NCBI RefSeq assembly: GCF_910591885.1
Contig: NW_025963597.1
Coordinates: forward strand, 186,001 to 250,000
Origin: Bombus terrestris
Lineage: Eukaryota; Arthropoda; Insecta; Hymenoptera; Apidae
DNA: 64,000 nt
Direction of reading: 5' to 3'
The notes beneath the pieces are model-generated. The model searched no databases, was not told where the DNA came from, and worked only from the letters and a program-made list of their open reading frames with translations. The first letter of the stretch is position 1; every line of letters starts with the position of its first letter. Positions 12,671 to 24,029 of the stretch are shown here, one piece after another. A program made the position numbers and the translations under genes.

Positions 12671-15600
12671 GTCCCACGTTGTCCCACGTTGTCCCACGCT
12701 GTCCCACGTTGTCCCACGTTGTCCCACGTTGTCCCACGTTGTCCCACGGTGTCCAACGGTGTCCAACGATGTCCAACGGTGTCCAACGGTGTCCAACGTT
12801 GTCCCACGTTGTCCCACGGTGTCCAACGATGTCCAACGGTGTCCCACGTTGTCCCACGTTGTCCCACGTTGTCCCACGTTGTCCCACGATGTCCCACGTT
12901 GTCCAACGATGTCCAACGGTGTCCCACGTTGTCCCACTTTGTCCTACGTTGTCCCACGTTGTCCCACGTTGTCCCACGTTGTCCCACGTTGTCCCACGTT
13001 GTCCCACGGTGTCCAACGGTGTCCCACGTTGTCCCACGTTGTCCCACGGTGTCCAACGATGTCCAACGGTGTCCAACGGTGTCCGACGGTGTCCCACGTT
13101 GTCCCACGTTGTCCCACGGTGTCCAACGATGTCCAACGGTGTCCCACGTTGTCCCACGTTGTCCCACGTTGTCCCACGTTGTCCCACGTTGTCCCACGTT
13201 GTCCCACGGTGTCCAACGATGTCCAACGGTGTCCAACGGTGTCCGACGGTGTCCCACGTTGTCCCACGTTGTCCCACGGTGTCCAACGATGTCCAACGGT
13301 GTCCCACGTTGTCCCACGTTGTCCCACGTTGTCCCACGTTGTCCCACGTTGTCCCACGTTGTCCCACGTTGTCCCACGTTGTCCCACGTTGTCCCACGTT
13401 GTCCCACGTTGTCCCACGTTGTCCCACGGTGTCCAACGATGTCCAGCGGTGTCCAACGGTGTCCCACGGTGTCCAACGGTGTCCAACGGTGTCCCACGGT
13501 GTCCAACGGTGTCCCACGTTGTCCCACGTTGTCCCACGTTGTCCCACGTTGTCCCACGTTGTCCCACGTTGTCCCACGTTGTCCCACGGTGTCCAACGGT
13601 GTCCAACGATGTCCAACGGTGTCCAACGGTGTCCCACGTTGTCCCACGTTGTCCCACGTTGTCCCACGTTGTCCCACGATGTCCCACGTTGTCCAACGAT
13701 GTCCAACGGTGTCCCACGTTGTCCCACGTTGTCCTACGTTGTCCCACGTTGTCCCACGTTGTCCCACGTTGTCCCACGTTGTCCCACGGTGTCCAACGGT
13801 GTCCAACGATGTCCAACGGTGTCCAACGGTGTCCCACGTTGTCCCACGTTGTCCCACGTTGTCCCACGTTGTCCCACGGTGTCCAACGATGTCCAACGGT
13901 GTCCCACGTTGTCCCACGTTGTCCCACCTTGTCCCACGTTGTCCCACGTTGTCCCACGTTGTCCCACGTTGTCCCACGTTGTCCCACGTTGTCCCACGTT
14001 GTCCCACGTTGTCCCACGTTGTTCCACGTTGTCCCACGTTGTCCCACGTTGTCCCACGTTGTCCCACGTTGTCCCACGGAGTCCAACGGTGTCCAACGAT
14101 GTCCAACGGTGTCCATCGGTGTCCCACGATGTCCACCGATGTCCAACGGTGTCCAACGGTGTCCAACGGTGTCCAACGGTGTCCAACGATGTCCAACGAT
14201 GTCCAACGATCTCCAACGGTGTCCAGCGGTGTCCCACGGTGTCCAACGGTGTCCCACGTTGACCCACGTTGTCCCACGTTGTCCCACGTTGTCCCACGTT
14301 GTCCCACGTTGTCCCACGTTGTCCCACGGTGTCCAACGGTGTCCAACGATGTCCAACGGTGTCCAACGGTGTCCCACGTTGTCCCACGTTGTCCCACGGT
14401 GTCCAACGATGTCCAACGGTGTCCCACGTTGTCCCACGTTGTCCCACGTTGTCCCACGGTGTCCAACGATGTCCAACGGTGTCCAACGGTGTCCCACGGT
14501 GTCCCACGTTGTCCCACGTTGTCCCACGGTGTCCAACGATGTCCAACGGTGTCCCACGTTGTCCCACGTTGTCCCACGTTGTCCCACGTTGTCCCACGTT
14601 GTCCCACGTTGTCCCACGTTGTCCCACGTTGTCCCACGTTGTCCCACGGTGTCCAAAGATGTCCAACGGTGTCCAACGGTGTCCCACGTTGTCCCACGTT
14701 GTCCCACGGTGTCCCACGATGTCCAACGGTGTCCAACGGTGTCCCACGGTGTCCCACGTTGTCCCACGTTGTCCCACGGTGTCCCACGGTGTCCCACGTT
14801 GTCCCACGTTGTCCCACGTTGTCCCACGTTGTCCCACGTTGTCCCACGTTGTCCCACGTTGTCCCACGTTGTCCCACGTTGTCCCACGATGTCCCACGTT
14901 GTCCAACGATGTCCAACGGTGTCCCACGTTGTCCCACGTTGTCCTACGTTGTCCCACGTTGTCCCACGTTGTCCCACGTTGTCCCACGTTGTCCCACGTT
15001 GTCCCACGTTGTCCCACGTTGTCCCACGGTGTCCAACGGTGTTCAGCGATGTCCAACGGTGTCCAACGGTGTCCCACGTTGCCCCACGTTGTCCCACGTT
15101 GTCCCACGTTGTCCCACGGTGTCCAACGATGTCCAACGGTGTCCCACGTTGTCCCACGTTGTCCCACGTTGTCCCACGTTGTCCCACGTTGTCCCACGTT
15201 GTCCCACGTTGTCCCACGTTGTCCCACGTTGTCCCACGTTGTCCCACGTTGTCCCACGTTGTCCCACGTTGTCCCACGGTGTCCAACGGTGTCCAACGAT
15301 GTCCAACGGTGTCCAACGGTGTCCCACGATGTCCACCGATGTCCAACGGTGTCCAACGGTGTCCAACGGTGTCCAACGGTGTCCAACGATGTCCCACGTT
15401 GTCCCACGTTGTCCCACGTTGTCCCACGTTGTCCCACGTTGTCCCACGTTGTCCCACGTTGTCCCACGTTGTCCCACGGTGTCCAACGGTGTCCAACGAT
15501 GTCCAACGGTGTCCAACGGTGTCCCACGTTGTCCCACGTTGTCCCACGTTGTCCCACGGTGTCCCACGGTGTCCAACGATGTCCAACGGTGTCCAACGGT

Positions 15601-17510
15601 GTCCCACGGTGTCCAACGGTGTCCCACGTTGTCCCACGTTGTCCCACGTTGTCCCACGTTGTCCCACGTTGTCCCACGTTGTCCCACGTTGTCCCACGGT
15701 GTCCAACGGTGTCCAACGATGTCCAACGGTGTCCAACGGTGTCCCACGTTGTCCCACGTTGTCCCACGGTGTCCAACGATGTCCAACGGTGTCCCACGTT
15801 GTCCCACGTTGTCCCACGTTGTCCCACGTTGTTCCATGGTTTCCCACGTTGTCCCACGTTGTCCCACGTTGTCCCACGTTGTCCCACGTTGTCCAACGGT
15901 GTCCCACGGTGTCCAACGGTGTCCCACGTTGTCCCACGTTGTCCCACGTTGTCCCACGTTGTCCCACGTTGTCCCACGTTGTCCCACGTTGTCCCACGTT
16001 GTCCCACGTTGTCCCACGGTGTCCAACGGTGTCCAACGATGTCCAACGGTGTCCAACGGTGTCCCACGATGTCCACCGATGTCCAACGGTGTCCAACGGT
16101 GTCCAACGGTGTCCCACGTTGTCCCACGTTGTCCCACGTTGTCCCACGTTGTCCCACGTTGTCCCACGGTGTCCCACGGTGTCCAACGATGTCCAACGGT
16201 GTCCAACGGTGTCCCACGTTGTCCCACGTTGTCCCACGTTGTCCCACGTTGTCCCACGATGTCCCACGTTGTCCAACGATGTCCAACGGTGTCCCACGTT
16301 GTCCCACGTTGTCCTACGTTGTCCCACGTTGTCCCACGTTGTCCCACGTTGTCCCACGTTGTCCCACGTTGTCCCACGTTGTCCCACGTTTTCCCACGGT
16401 GTCCACCGGTGTCCCACGTTGTCCCACGTTGTCCCACGTTGTCCCACGTTGTCCCACGTTGTCCCACGTTGTCCCACGTTGTTCCATGGTTTCCCACGTT
16501 GTCCCACGTTGTCCCACGTTGTCCCACGTTGTCCCACGGTGTCCAACGGTGTCCAACGATGTCCAACGGTGTCCAACGGTGTCCCACGTTGTCCCACGTT
16601 GTCCCACGTTGTCCCACGGTGTCCAACGATGTCCAACGGTGTCCCACGTTGTCCCACGTTGTCCCACGTTGTCCCACGTTGTCCCACGATGTCCCGCGTT
16701 GTCCCACGTTGTCCCACGATGTCCAACGGTGTCCAACGGTGTCCCACGGTGTCCCACGTTGTCCCACGTTGTCCCACGTTGTCCCACGTTGTCCCACGAT
16801 GTCCCACGTTGTCCAACGATGTCCAACGGTGTCGCACGTTGTCCCACGTTGTCCCACGGTGTCCAACGATGTCCAACGGTGTCCCACGTTGTCCCACGTT
16901 GTCCCACGTTGTCCCACGTTGTTCCATGGTTTCCCACGTTGTCCCACGTTGTCCCACGTTGTCCCACGGTGTCCAACGATGTCCAACGGTGTCCCACGTT
17001 GTCCCACGTTGTCCCACGTTGTCCCACGTTGTCCAACGGTGTCCCACGTTGTCCCACGTTGTCCCACGGTGTCCCACGATGTCCAACGGTGTCCAACGGT
17101 GTCCAACGGTGTCCAACGATGTCCAACGATGTCCAACGGTGTCCCACGGTGTCCAACGATGTCCAACGGTGTCCCACGTTGTCCAACGGTGTCCCACGTT
17201 GTCCCACGTTGTCCCACGTTGTCCCACGTTGTCCCACGATGTCCCACGGTGTCCAACGATGTCCAACGGTGTCCAACGATGTCCAACGGTGTCCCACGTT
17301 GTCCCACGTTGGCCTACGTTGTCCCACGTTGTCCCACGTTGTCCCACGTTGTCCCACGTTGTCCCACGTTGTCCCACGTTGTCCCACGTTGTCCCACGTT
17401 GTCCCACGGTGTCCAACGATGTCCAGCGGTGTCCAACGGTGTCCCACGGTGTCCAACGGTGTCCAACGGTGTCCCACGGTGTCCCACGTTGTCCCACGTT
17501 GTCCCACGTT
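12650..17510 (+). repeat. Macro-repeat copy M3
   Basis: The left part (12,650-15,550) aligns with M4 at an offset of 7,380 bp, and the part from 13,310 aligns with M1 at 8,520 bp. Markers are GTCCCACGCT 12,691, GTCCCACTTT 12,931, GTCCGACGGT 13,081, GTCCCACCTT 13,921, GACCCACGTT 14,251 and GTCCAAAGAT 14,651. A private change is GTCCACCGGT at 16,401. Its right end runs into the 2,140-bp tandem duplication that starts near 16,130. Confidence 0.85.
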
Positions 17511-20370
17511 GTCCCACGATGTCCCACGTTGTCCAACGATGTCCAACGGTGTCCCACGTTGTCCCACGTTGTCCTACGTTGTCCCACGTTGTCCCACGTT
17601 GTCCCACGTTGTCCCACGTTGTCCCACGTTGTCCCACGTTGTCCCACGTTGTCCCACGGTGTCCAACGGTGTCCAACGATGTCCAACGGTGTCCAACGGT
17701 GTCCCACGTTGTCCCACGTTGTCCCACGTTGTCCCACGGTGTCCCACGGTGTCCCACGGTGTCCAACGGTGTCCAACGGTGTCCCACGATGTCCACCGAT
17801 GTCCAACGGTGTCCAACGGTGTCCAACGGTGTCCAACGGTGTCCAACGATGTCCAACGATGTCCAACGATGTCCAACGGTGTCCAACGGTGTCCCACGAT
17901 GTCCAACGGTGTCCCACGTTGTCCCACGTTGTCCCACGCTGTCCCACGTTGTCCCACGTTGTCCCACGTTGTCCCACGTTGTCCCACGGTGTCCAACGGT
18001 GTCCAACGATGTCCAACGGTGTCCAACGGTGTCCAACGTTGTCCCACGTTGTCCCACGGTGTCCAACGATGTCCAACGGTGTCCCACGTTGTCCCACGTT
18101 GTCCCACGTTGTCCCACGTTGTCCCACGATGTCCCACGTTGTCCAACGATGTCCAACGGTGTCCCACGTTGTCCCACTTTGTCCTACGTTGTCCCACGTT
18201 GTCCCACGTTGTCCCACGTTGTCCCACGTTGTCCCACGATGTCCCACGTTGTCCAACGATGTCCAACGGTGTCCCACGTTGTCCCACGTTGTCCCACGTT
18301 GTCCCACGGTGTCCAACGGTGTCCAACGATGTCCAACGGTGTCCAACGGTGTCCCACGTTGTCCCACGTTGTCCCACGTTGTCCCACGTTGTCCCACGAT
18401 GTCCCACGTTGTCCAACGATGTCCAACGGTGTCCCACGTTGTCCCACGTTGTCCTACGTTGTCCCACGTTGTCCCACGTTGTCCCACGTTGTCCCACGTT
18501 GTCCCACGTTGTCCCACGTTGTCCCACGTTTTCCCACGGTGTCCAACGGTGTCCCACGTTGTCCCACGTTGTCCCACGTTGTCCCACGTTGTCCCACGTT
18601 GTCCCACGTTGTCCCACGTTGTTCCATGGTTTCCCACGTTGTCCCACGTTGTCCCACGTTGTCCCACGTTGTCCCACGGTGTCCAACGGTGTCCAACGAT
18701 GTCCAACGGTGTCCAACGGTGTCCCACGTTGTCCCACGTTGTCCCACGTTGTCCCACGGTGTCCAACGATGTCCAACGGTGTCCCACGTTGTCCCACGTT
18801 GTCCCACGTTGTCCCACGTTGTCCCACGATGTCCCGCGTTGTCCCACGTTGTCCCACGATGTCCAACGGTGTCCAACGGTGTCCCACGGTGTCCCACGTT
18901 GTCCCACGTTGTCCCACGTTGTCCCACGTTGTCCCACGATGTCCCACGTTGTCCAACGATGTCCAACGGTGTCGCACGTTGTCCCACGTTGTCCCACGGT
19001 GTCCAACGATGTCCAACGGTGTCCCACGTTGTCCCACGTTGTCCCACGTTGTCCCACGTTGTTCCATGGTTTCCCACGTTGTCCCACGTTGTCCCACGTT
19101 GTCCCACGGTGTCCAACGCTGTCCAACGGTGTCCCACGTTGTCCCACGTTGTCCCACGTTGTCCCACGTTGTCCAACGGTGTCCCACGTTGTCCCACGTT
19201 GTCCCACGGTGTCCAACGATGTCCAACGGTGTCCAACGGTGTCCAACGGTGTCCAACGATGTCCAACGGTGTCCAACGGTGTCCCACGGTGTCCAACGAT
19301 GTCCAACGGTGTCCCACGTTGTCCAACGGTGTCCCACGTTGTCCCACGTTGTCCCACGTTGTCCCACGTTGTCCCACGATGTCCCACGGTGTCCAACGAT
19401 GTCCAACGGTGTCCAACGATGTCCAACGGTGTCCCACGTTGTCCCACGTTGGCCTACGTTGTCCCACGTTGTCCCACGTTGTCCCACGTTGTCCCACGTT
19501 GTCCCACGTTGTCCCACGTTGTCCCACGTTGTCCCACGTTGTCCCACGGTGTCCAACGATGTCCAGCGGTGTCCAACGGTGTCCCACGGTGTCCAACGGT
19601 GTCCAACGGTGTCCCACGGTGTCCCACGTTGTCCCACGTTGTCCCACGTTGTCCCACGATGTCCCACGTTGTCCAACGATGTCCAACGGTGTCCCACGTT
19701 GTCCCACGTTGTCCTACGTTGTCCCACGTTGTCCCACGTTGTCCCACGTTGTCCCACGTTGTCCCACGTTGTCCCACGTTGTCCCACGTTGTCCCACGGT
19801 GTCCAACGGTGTCCAACGATGTCCAACGGTGTCCAACGGTGTCCCACGTTGTCCCACGTTGTCCCACGTTGTCCCACGGTGTCCAACGGTGTCCAACGAT
19901 GTCCAACGGTGTCCAACGGTGTCCCACGATGTCCACCGATGTCCAACGGTGTCCAACGGTGTCCAACGGTGTCCAACGGTGTCCAACGATGTCCAACGAT
20001 GTCCAACGATGTCCAACGGTGTCCAACGGTGTCCCACGATGTCCAACGGTGTCCCACGTTGTCCCACGTTGTCCCACGCTGTCCCACGTTGTCCCACGTT
20101 GTCCCACGTTGTCCCACGTTGTCCCACGGTGTCCAACGGTGTCCAACGATGTCCAACGGTGTCCAACGGTGTCCAACGTTGTCCCACGTTGTCCCACGGT
20201 GTCCAACGATGTCCAACGGTGTCCCACGTTGTCCCACGTTGTCCCACGTTGTCCCACGTTGTCCCACGATGTCCCACGTTGTCCAACGATGTCCAACGGT
20301 GTCCCACGTTGTCCCACTTTGTCCTACGTTGTCCCACGTTGTCCCACGTTGTCCCACGTTGTCCCACGTT
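16130..20370 (+). repeat. 2,140-bp tandem duplication
   Basis: About 16,130-18,230 matches 18,270-20,370 at a constant 2,140 bp (214 units). Markers are GTCCTACGTT 16,311/18,451, GGCCTACGTT 17,311/19,451, GTCCTACGTT 17,571/19,711, GTCCCACGCT 17,931/20,071, GTCCCACTTT 18,171/20,311 and GTCCTACGTT 18,181/20,321. The differences I found are few: 16,171/18,311; 16,401/18,541; 16,971/19,111 (AA against GTCCAACGCT); 17,071/19,211; 17,121/19,261; and units near 17,741-17,751. Such low divergence with no length change indicates a recent event. Confidence 0.85.
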
Positions 20371-22930
20371 GTCCCACGTTGTCCCACGGTGTCCAACGGT
20401 GTCCCACGTTGTCCCACGTTGTCCCACGGTGTCCAACGATGTCCAACGGTGTCCAACGGTGTCCGACGGTGTCCCACGTTGTCCCACGTTGTCCCACGGT
20501 GTCCAACGATGTCCAACGGTGTCCCACGTTGTCCCACGTTGTCCCACGTTGTACCACGTTGTCCCACGTTGTCCCACGTTGTCCCACGGTGTCCAACGAT
20601 GTCCAACGGTGTCCAACGGTGTCCGACGGTGTCCCACGTTGTCCCACGTTGTCCCACGGTGTCCAACGATGTCCAACGGTGTCCCACGTTGTCCCACGTT
20701 GTCCCACGTTGTCCCACGTTGTCCCACGTTGTCCCACGTTGTCCCACGTTGTCCCACGTTGTCCCACGTTGTCCCACGTTGTCCCACGTTGTCCCACGTT
20801 GTCCCACGGTGTCCAACGATGTCCAGCGGTGTCCAACGGTGTCCCACGGTGTCCAACGGTGTCCAACGGTGTCCCACGGTGTCCAACGGTGTCCCACGTT
20901 GTCCCACGTTGTCCCACGTTGTCCCACGTTGTCCCACGTTGTCCCACGTTGTCCCACGTTGTCCCACGGTGTCCAACGGTGTCCAACGATGTCCAACGGT
21001 GTCCAACGGTGTCCCACGTTGTCCCACGTTGTCCCACGTTGTCCCACGTTGTCCCACGATGTCCCACGTTGTCCAACGATGTCCAACGGTGTCCCACGTT
21101 GTCCCACGTTGTCCCACGTTGTCCCACGTTGTCCCACGTTGTCCCACGTTGTCCCACGTTGTCCCACGGTGTCCAACGGTGTCCAACGATGTCCAACGGT
21201 GTCCAACGGTGTCCCACGTTGTCCCACGTTGTCCCACGTTGTCCCACGTTGTCCCACGGTGTCCAACGATGTCCAACGGTGTCCCACGTTGTCCCACGTT
21301 GTCCCACCTTGTCCCACGTTGTCCCACGTTGTCCCACGTTGTCCCACGTTGTCCCACGTTGTCCCACGTTGTCCCACGTTGTCCCACGTTGTCCCACGTT
21401 GTCCCACGTTGTCCCACGTTGTCCCACGTTGTCCCACGTTGTCCCACGTTGTCCCACGGAGTCCAACGGTGTCCAACGATGTCCAACGGTGTCCATCGGT
21501 GTCCCACGATGTCCACCGATGTCCAACGGTGTCCAACGGTGTCCAACGGTGTCCAACGGTGTCCAACGATGTCCAACGATGTCCAACGATCTCCAACGGT
21601 GTCCAGCGGTGTCCCACGGTGTCCAACGGTGTCCCACGTTAACCCACGTTGTCCCACGTTGTCCCACGTTGTCCCACGTTGTCCCACGTTGTCCCACGTT
21701 GTCCCACGGTGTCCAACGGTGTCCAACGATGTCCAACGGTGTCCAACGGTGTCCCACGTTGTCCCACGTTGTCCCACGGTGTCCAACGATGTCCAACGGT
21801 GTCCCACGTTGTCCCACGTTGTCCCACGTTGTCCCACGGTGTCCAACGATGTCCAACGGTGTCCAACGGTGTCCCACGGTGTCCCACGTTGTCCCACGTT
21901 GTCCCACGGTGTCCAACGATGTCCAACGGTGTCCCACGTTGTCCCACGTTGTCCCACGTTGTCCCACGTTGTCCCACGTTGTCCCACGTTGTCCCACGTT
22001 GTCCCACGTTGTCCCACGTTGTCCCACGGTGTCCAAAGATGTCCAACGGTGTCCAACGGTGTCCCACGTTGTCCCACGTTGTCCCACGGTGTCCAACGAT
22101 GTCCAACGGTGTCCAACGGTGTCCCACGGTGTCCCACGTTGTCCCACGTTGTCCCACGGTGTCCAACGGTGTCCCACGTTGTCCCACGTTGTCCCACGTT
22201 GTCCCACGTTGTCCCACGTTGTCCCACGTTGTCCCACGTTGTCCCACGTTGTCCCACGTTGTCCCACGATGTCCCACGTTGTCCAACGATGTCCAACGGT
22301 GTCCCACGTTGTCCCACGTTGTCCTACGTTGTCCCACGTTGTCCCACGTTGTCCCACGTTGTCCCACGTTGTCCCACGTTGTCCCACGTTGTCCCACGTT
22401 GTCCCACGGTGTCCAACGGTGTTCAGCGATGTCCAACGGTGTCCAACGGTGTCCCACGTTGCCCCACGTTGTCCCACGTTGTCCCACGTTGTCCCACGGT
22501 GTCCAACGATGTCCAACGGTGTCCCACGTTGTCCCACGTTGTCCCACGTTGTCCCACGTTGTCCCACGTTGTCCCACGTTGTCCCACGTTGTCCCACGTT
22601 GTCCCACGTTGTCCCACGTTGTCCCACGTTGTCCCACGTTGTCCCACGTTGTCCCACGGTGTCCAACGGTGTCCAACGATGTCCAACGGTGTCCAACGGT
22701 GTCCCACGATGTCCACCGATGTCCAACGGTGTCCAACGGTGTCCAACGGTGTCCAACGGTGTCCAACGATGTCCCACGTTGTCCCACGTTGTCCCACGTT
22801 GTCCCACGTTGTCCCACGTTGTCCCACGTTGTCCCACGTTGTCCCACGTTGTCCCACGGTGTCCAACGGTGTCCAACGATGTCCAACGGTGTCCAACGGT
22901 GTCCCACGTTGTCCCACGTTGTCCCACGGT
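20030..22930 (+). repeat. Macro-repeat copy M4
   Basis: This copy aligns with 12,650-15,550 at 7,380 bp: GTCCCACGCT 20,071, GTCCCACTTT 20,311, GTCCGACGGT 20,461, GTCCAGCGGT 20,821, GTCCCACCTT 21,301, GTCCATCGGT 21,491, CTCCAACGGT 21,591, GTCCAAAGAT 22,031. Private changes are GTACCACGTT at 20,551, loss of the GTCCTACGTT expected at 21,111 (here consensus), and AACCCACGTT at 21,631 where the other copies have GACCCACGTT. Alignment ends near 22,930. Confidence 0.85.
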
Positions 22931-24029
22931 GTCCAACGATGTCCAACGGTGTCCCACGTTGTCCCACGTTGTCCCACGTTGTCCCACGTTGTCCCACGTT
23001 GTCCCACGTTGTCCCACGTTGTCCAACGGTGTCCCACGGTGTCCAACGGTGTCCCACGTTGTCCCACGTTGTCCCACGTTGTCCCACGTTGTCCCACGTT
23101 GTCCCACGTTGTCCCACGGTGTCCAACGGTGTCCAACGATGTCCAACGGTGTCCCACGTTGTCCCACGTTGTCCCACGTTGTCCCACGTTGTTCCATGGT
23201 TTCCCACGTTGTCCCACGTTGTCCCACGGTGTCCCACGGTGTCCAACGATGTCCAACGGTGTCCCACGTTGTCCAACGGTGTCCCACGTTGTCCCACGTT
23301 GTCCCACGTTGTCCCACGTTGTCCCACGATGTCCCACGGTGTCCAACGATGTCCAACGGTGTCCAACGGTGTCCAACGGTGTCCCACGGTGTCCCACGTT
23401 GTCCTACGTTGTCCCACGATGTCCCACGTTGTCCCACGATGTCCCACGTTGTCCAACGATGTCCAACGGTGTCCCACGTTGTCCCACGTTGTCCTACGTT
23501 GTCCCACGTTGTCCCACGTTGTCCCACGTTGTCCCACGTTGTCCCACGTTGTCCCACGTTGTCCCACGTTGTCCCACGTTGTCCCACGGTGTCCAACGAT
23601 GTCCAGCGGTGTCCAACGGTGTCCCACGGTGTCCAACGGTGTCCAACGGTGTCCCACGGTGTCCCACGTTGTCCCACGTTGTCCCACGTTGTCCCACGAT
23701 GTCCCACGTTGTCCAACGATGTCCAACGTTGTCCCACGTTGTCCCACGTTGTCCTACGTTGTCCCACGTTGTCCCACGTTGTCCCACGTTGTCCCACGTT
23801 GTCCCACGTTGTCCCACGTTGTCCCACGTTGTCCCACGGTGTCCAACGGTGTCCAACGATGTCCAACGGTGTCCAACGGTGTCCCACGTTGTCCCACGTT
23901 GTCCCACGTTGTCCCACGTTGTCCCACGTTGTCCCACGTTGTCCCACGTTGTCCCACGTTGTCCCACGTTGTCCCACGTTGTCCCACGTTGTCCCACGTT
24001 GTCCCACGGTGTCCAACGGTGTCCCACGT

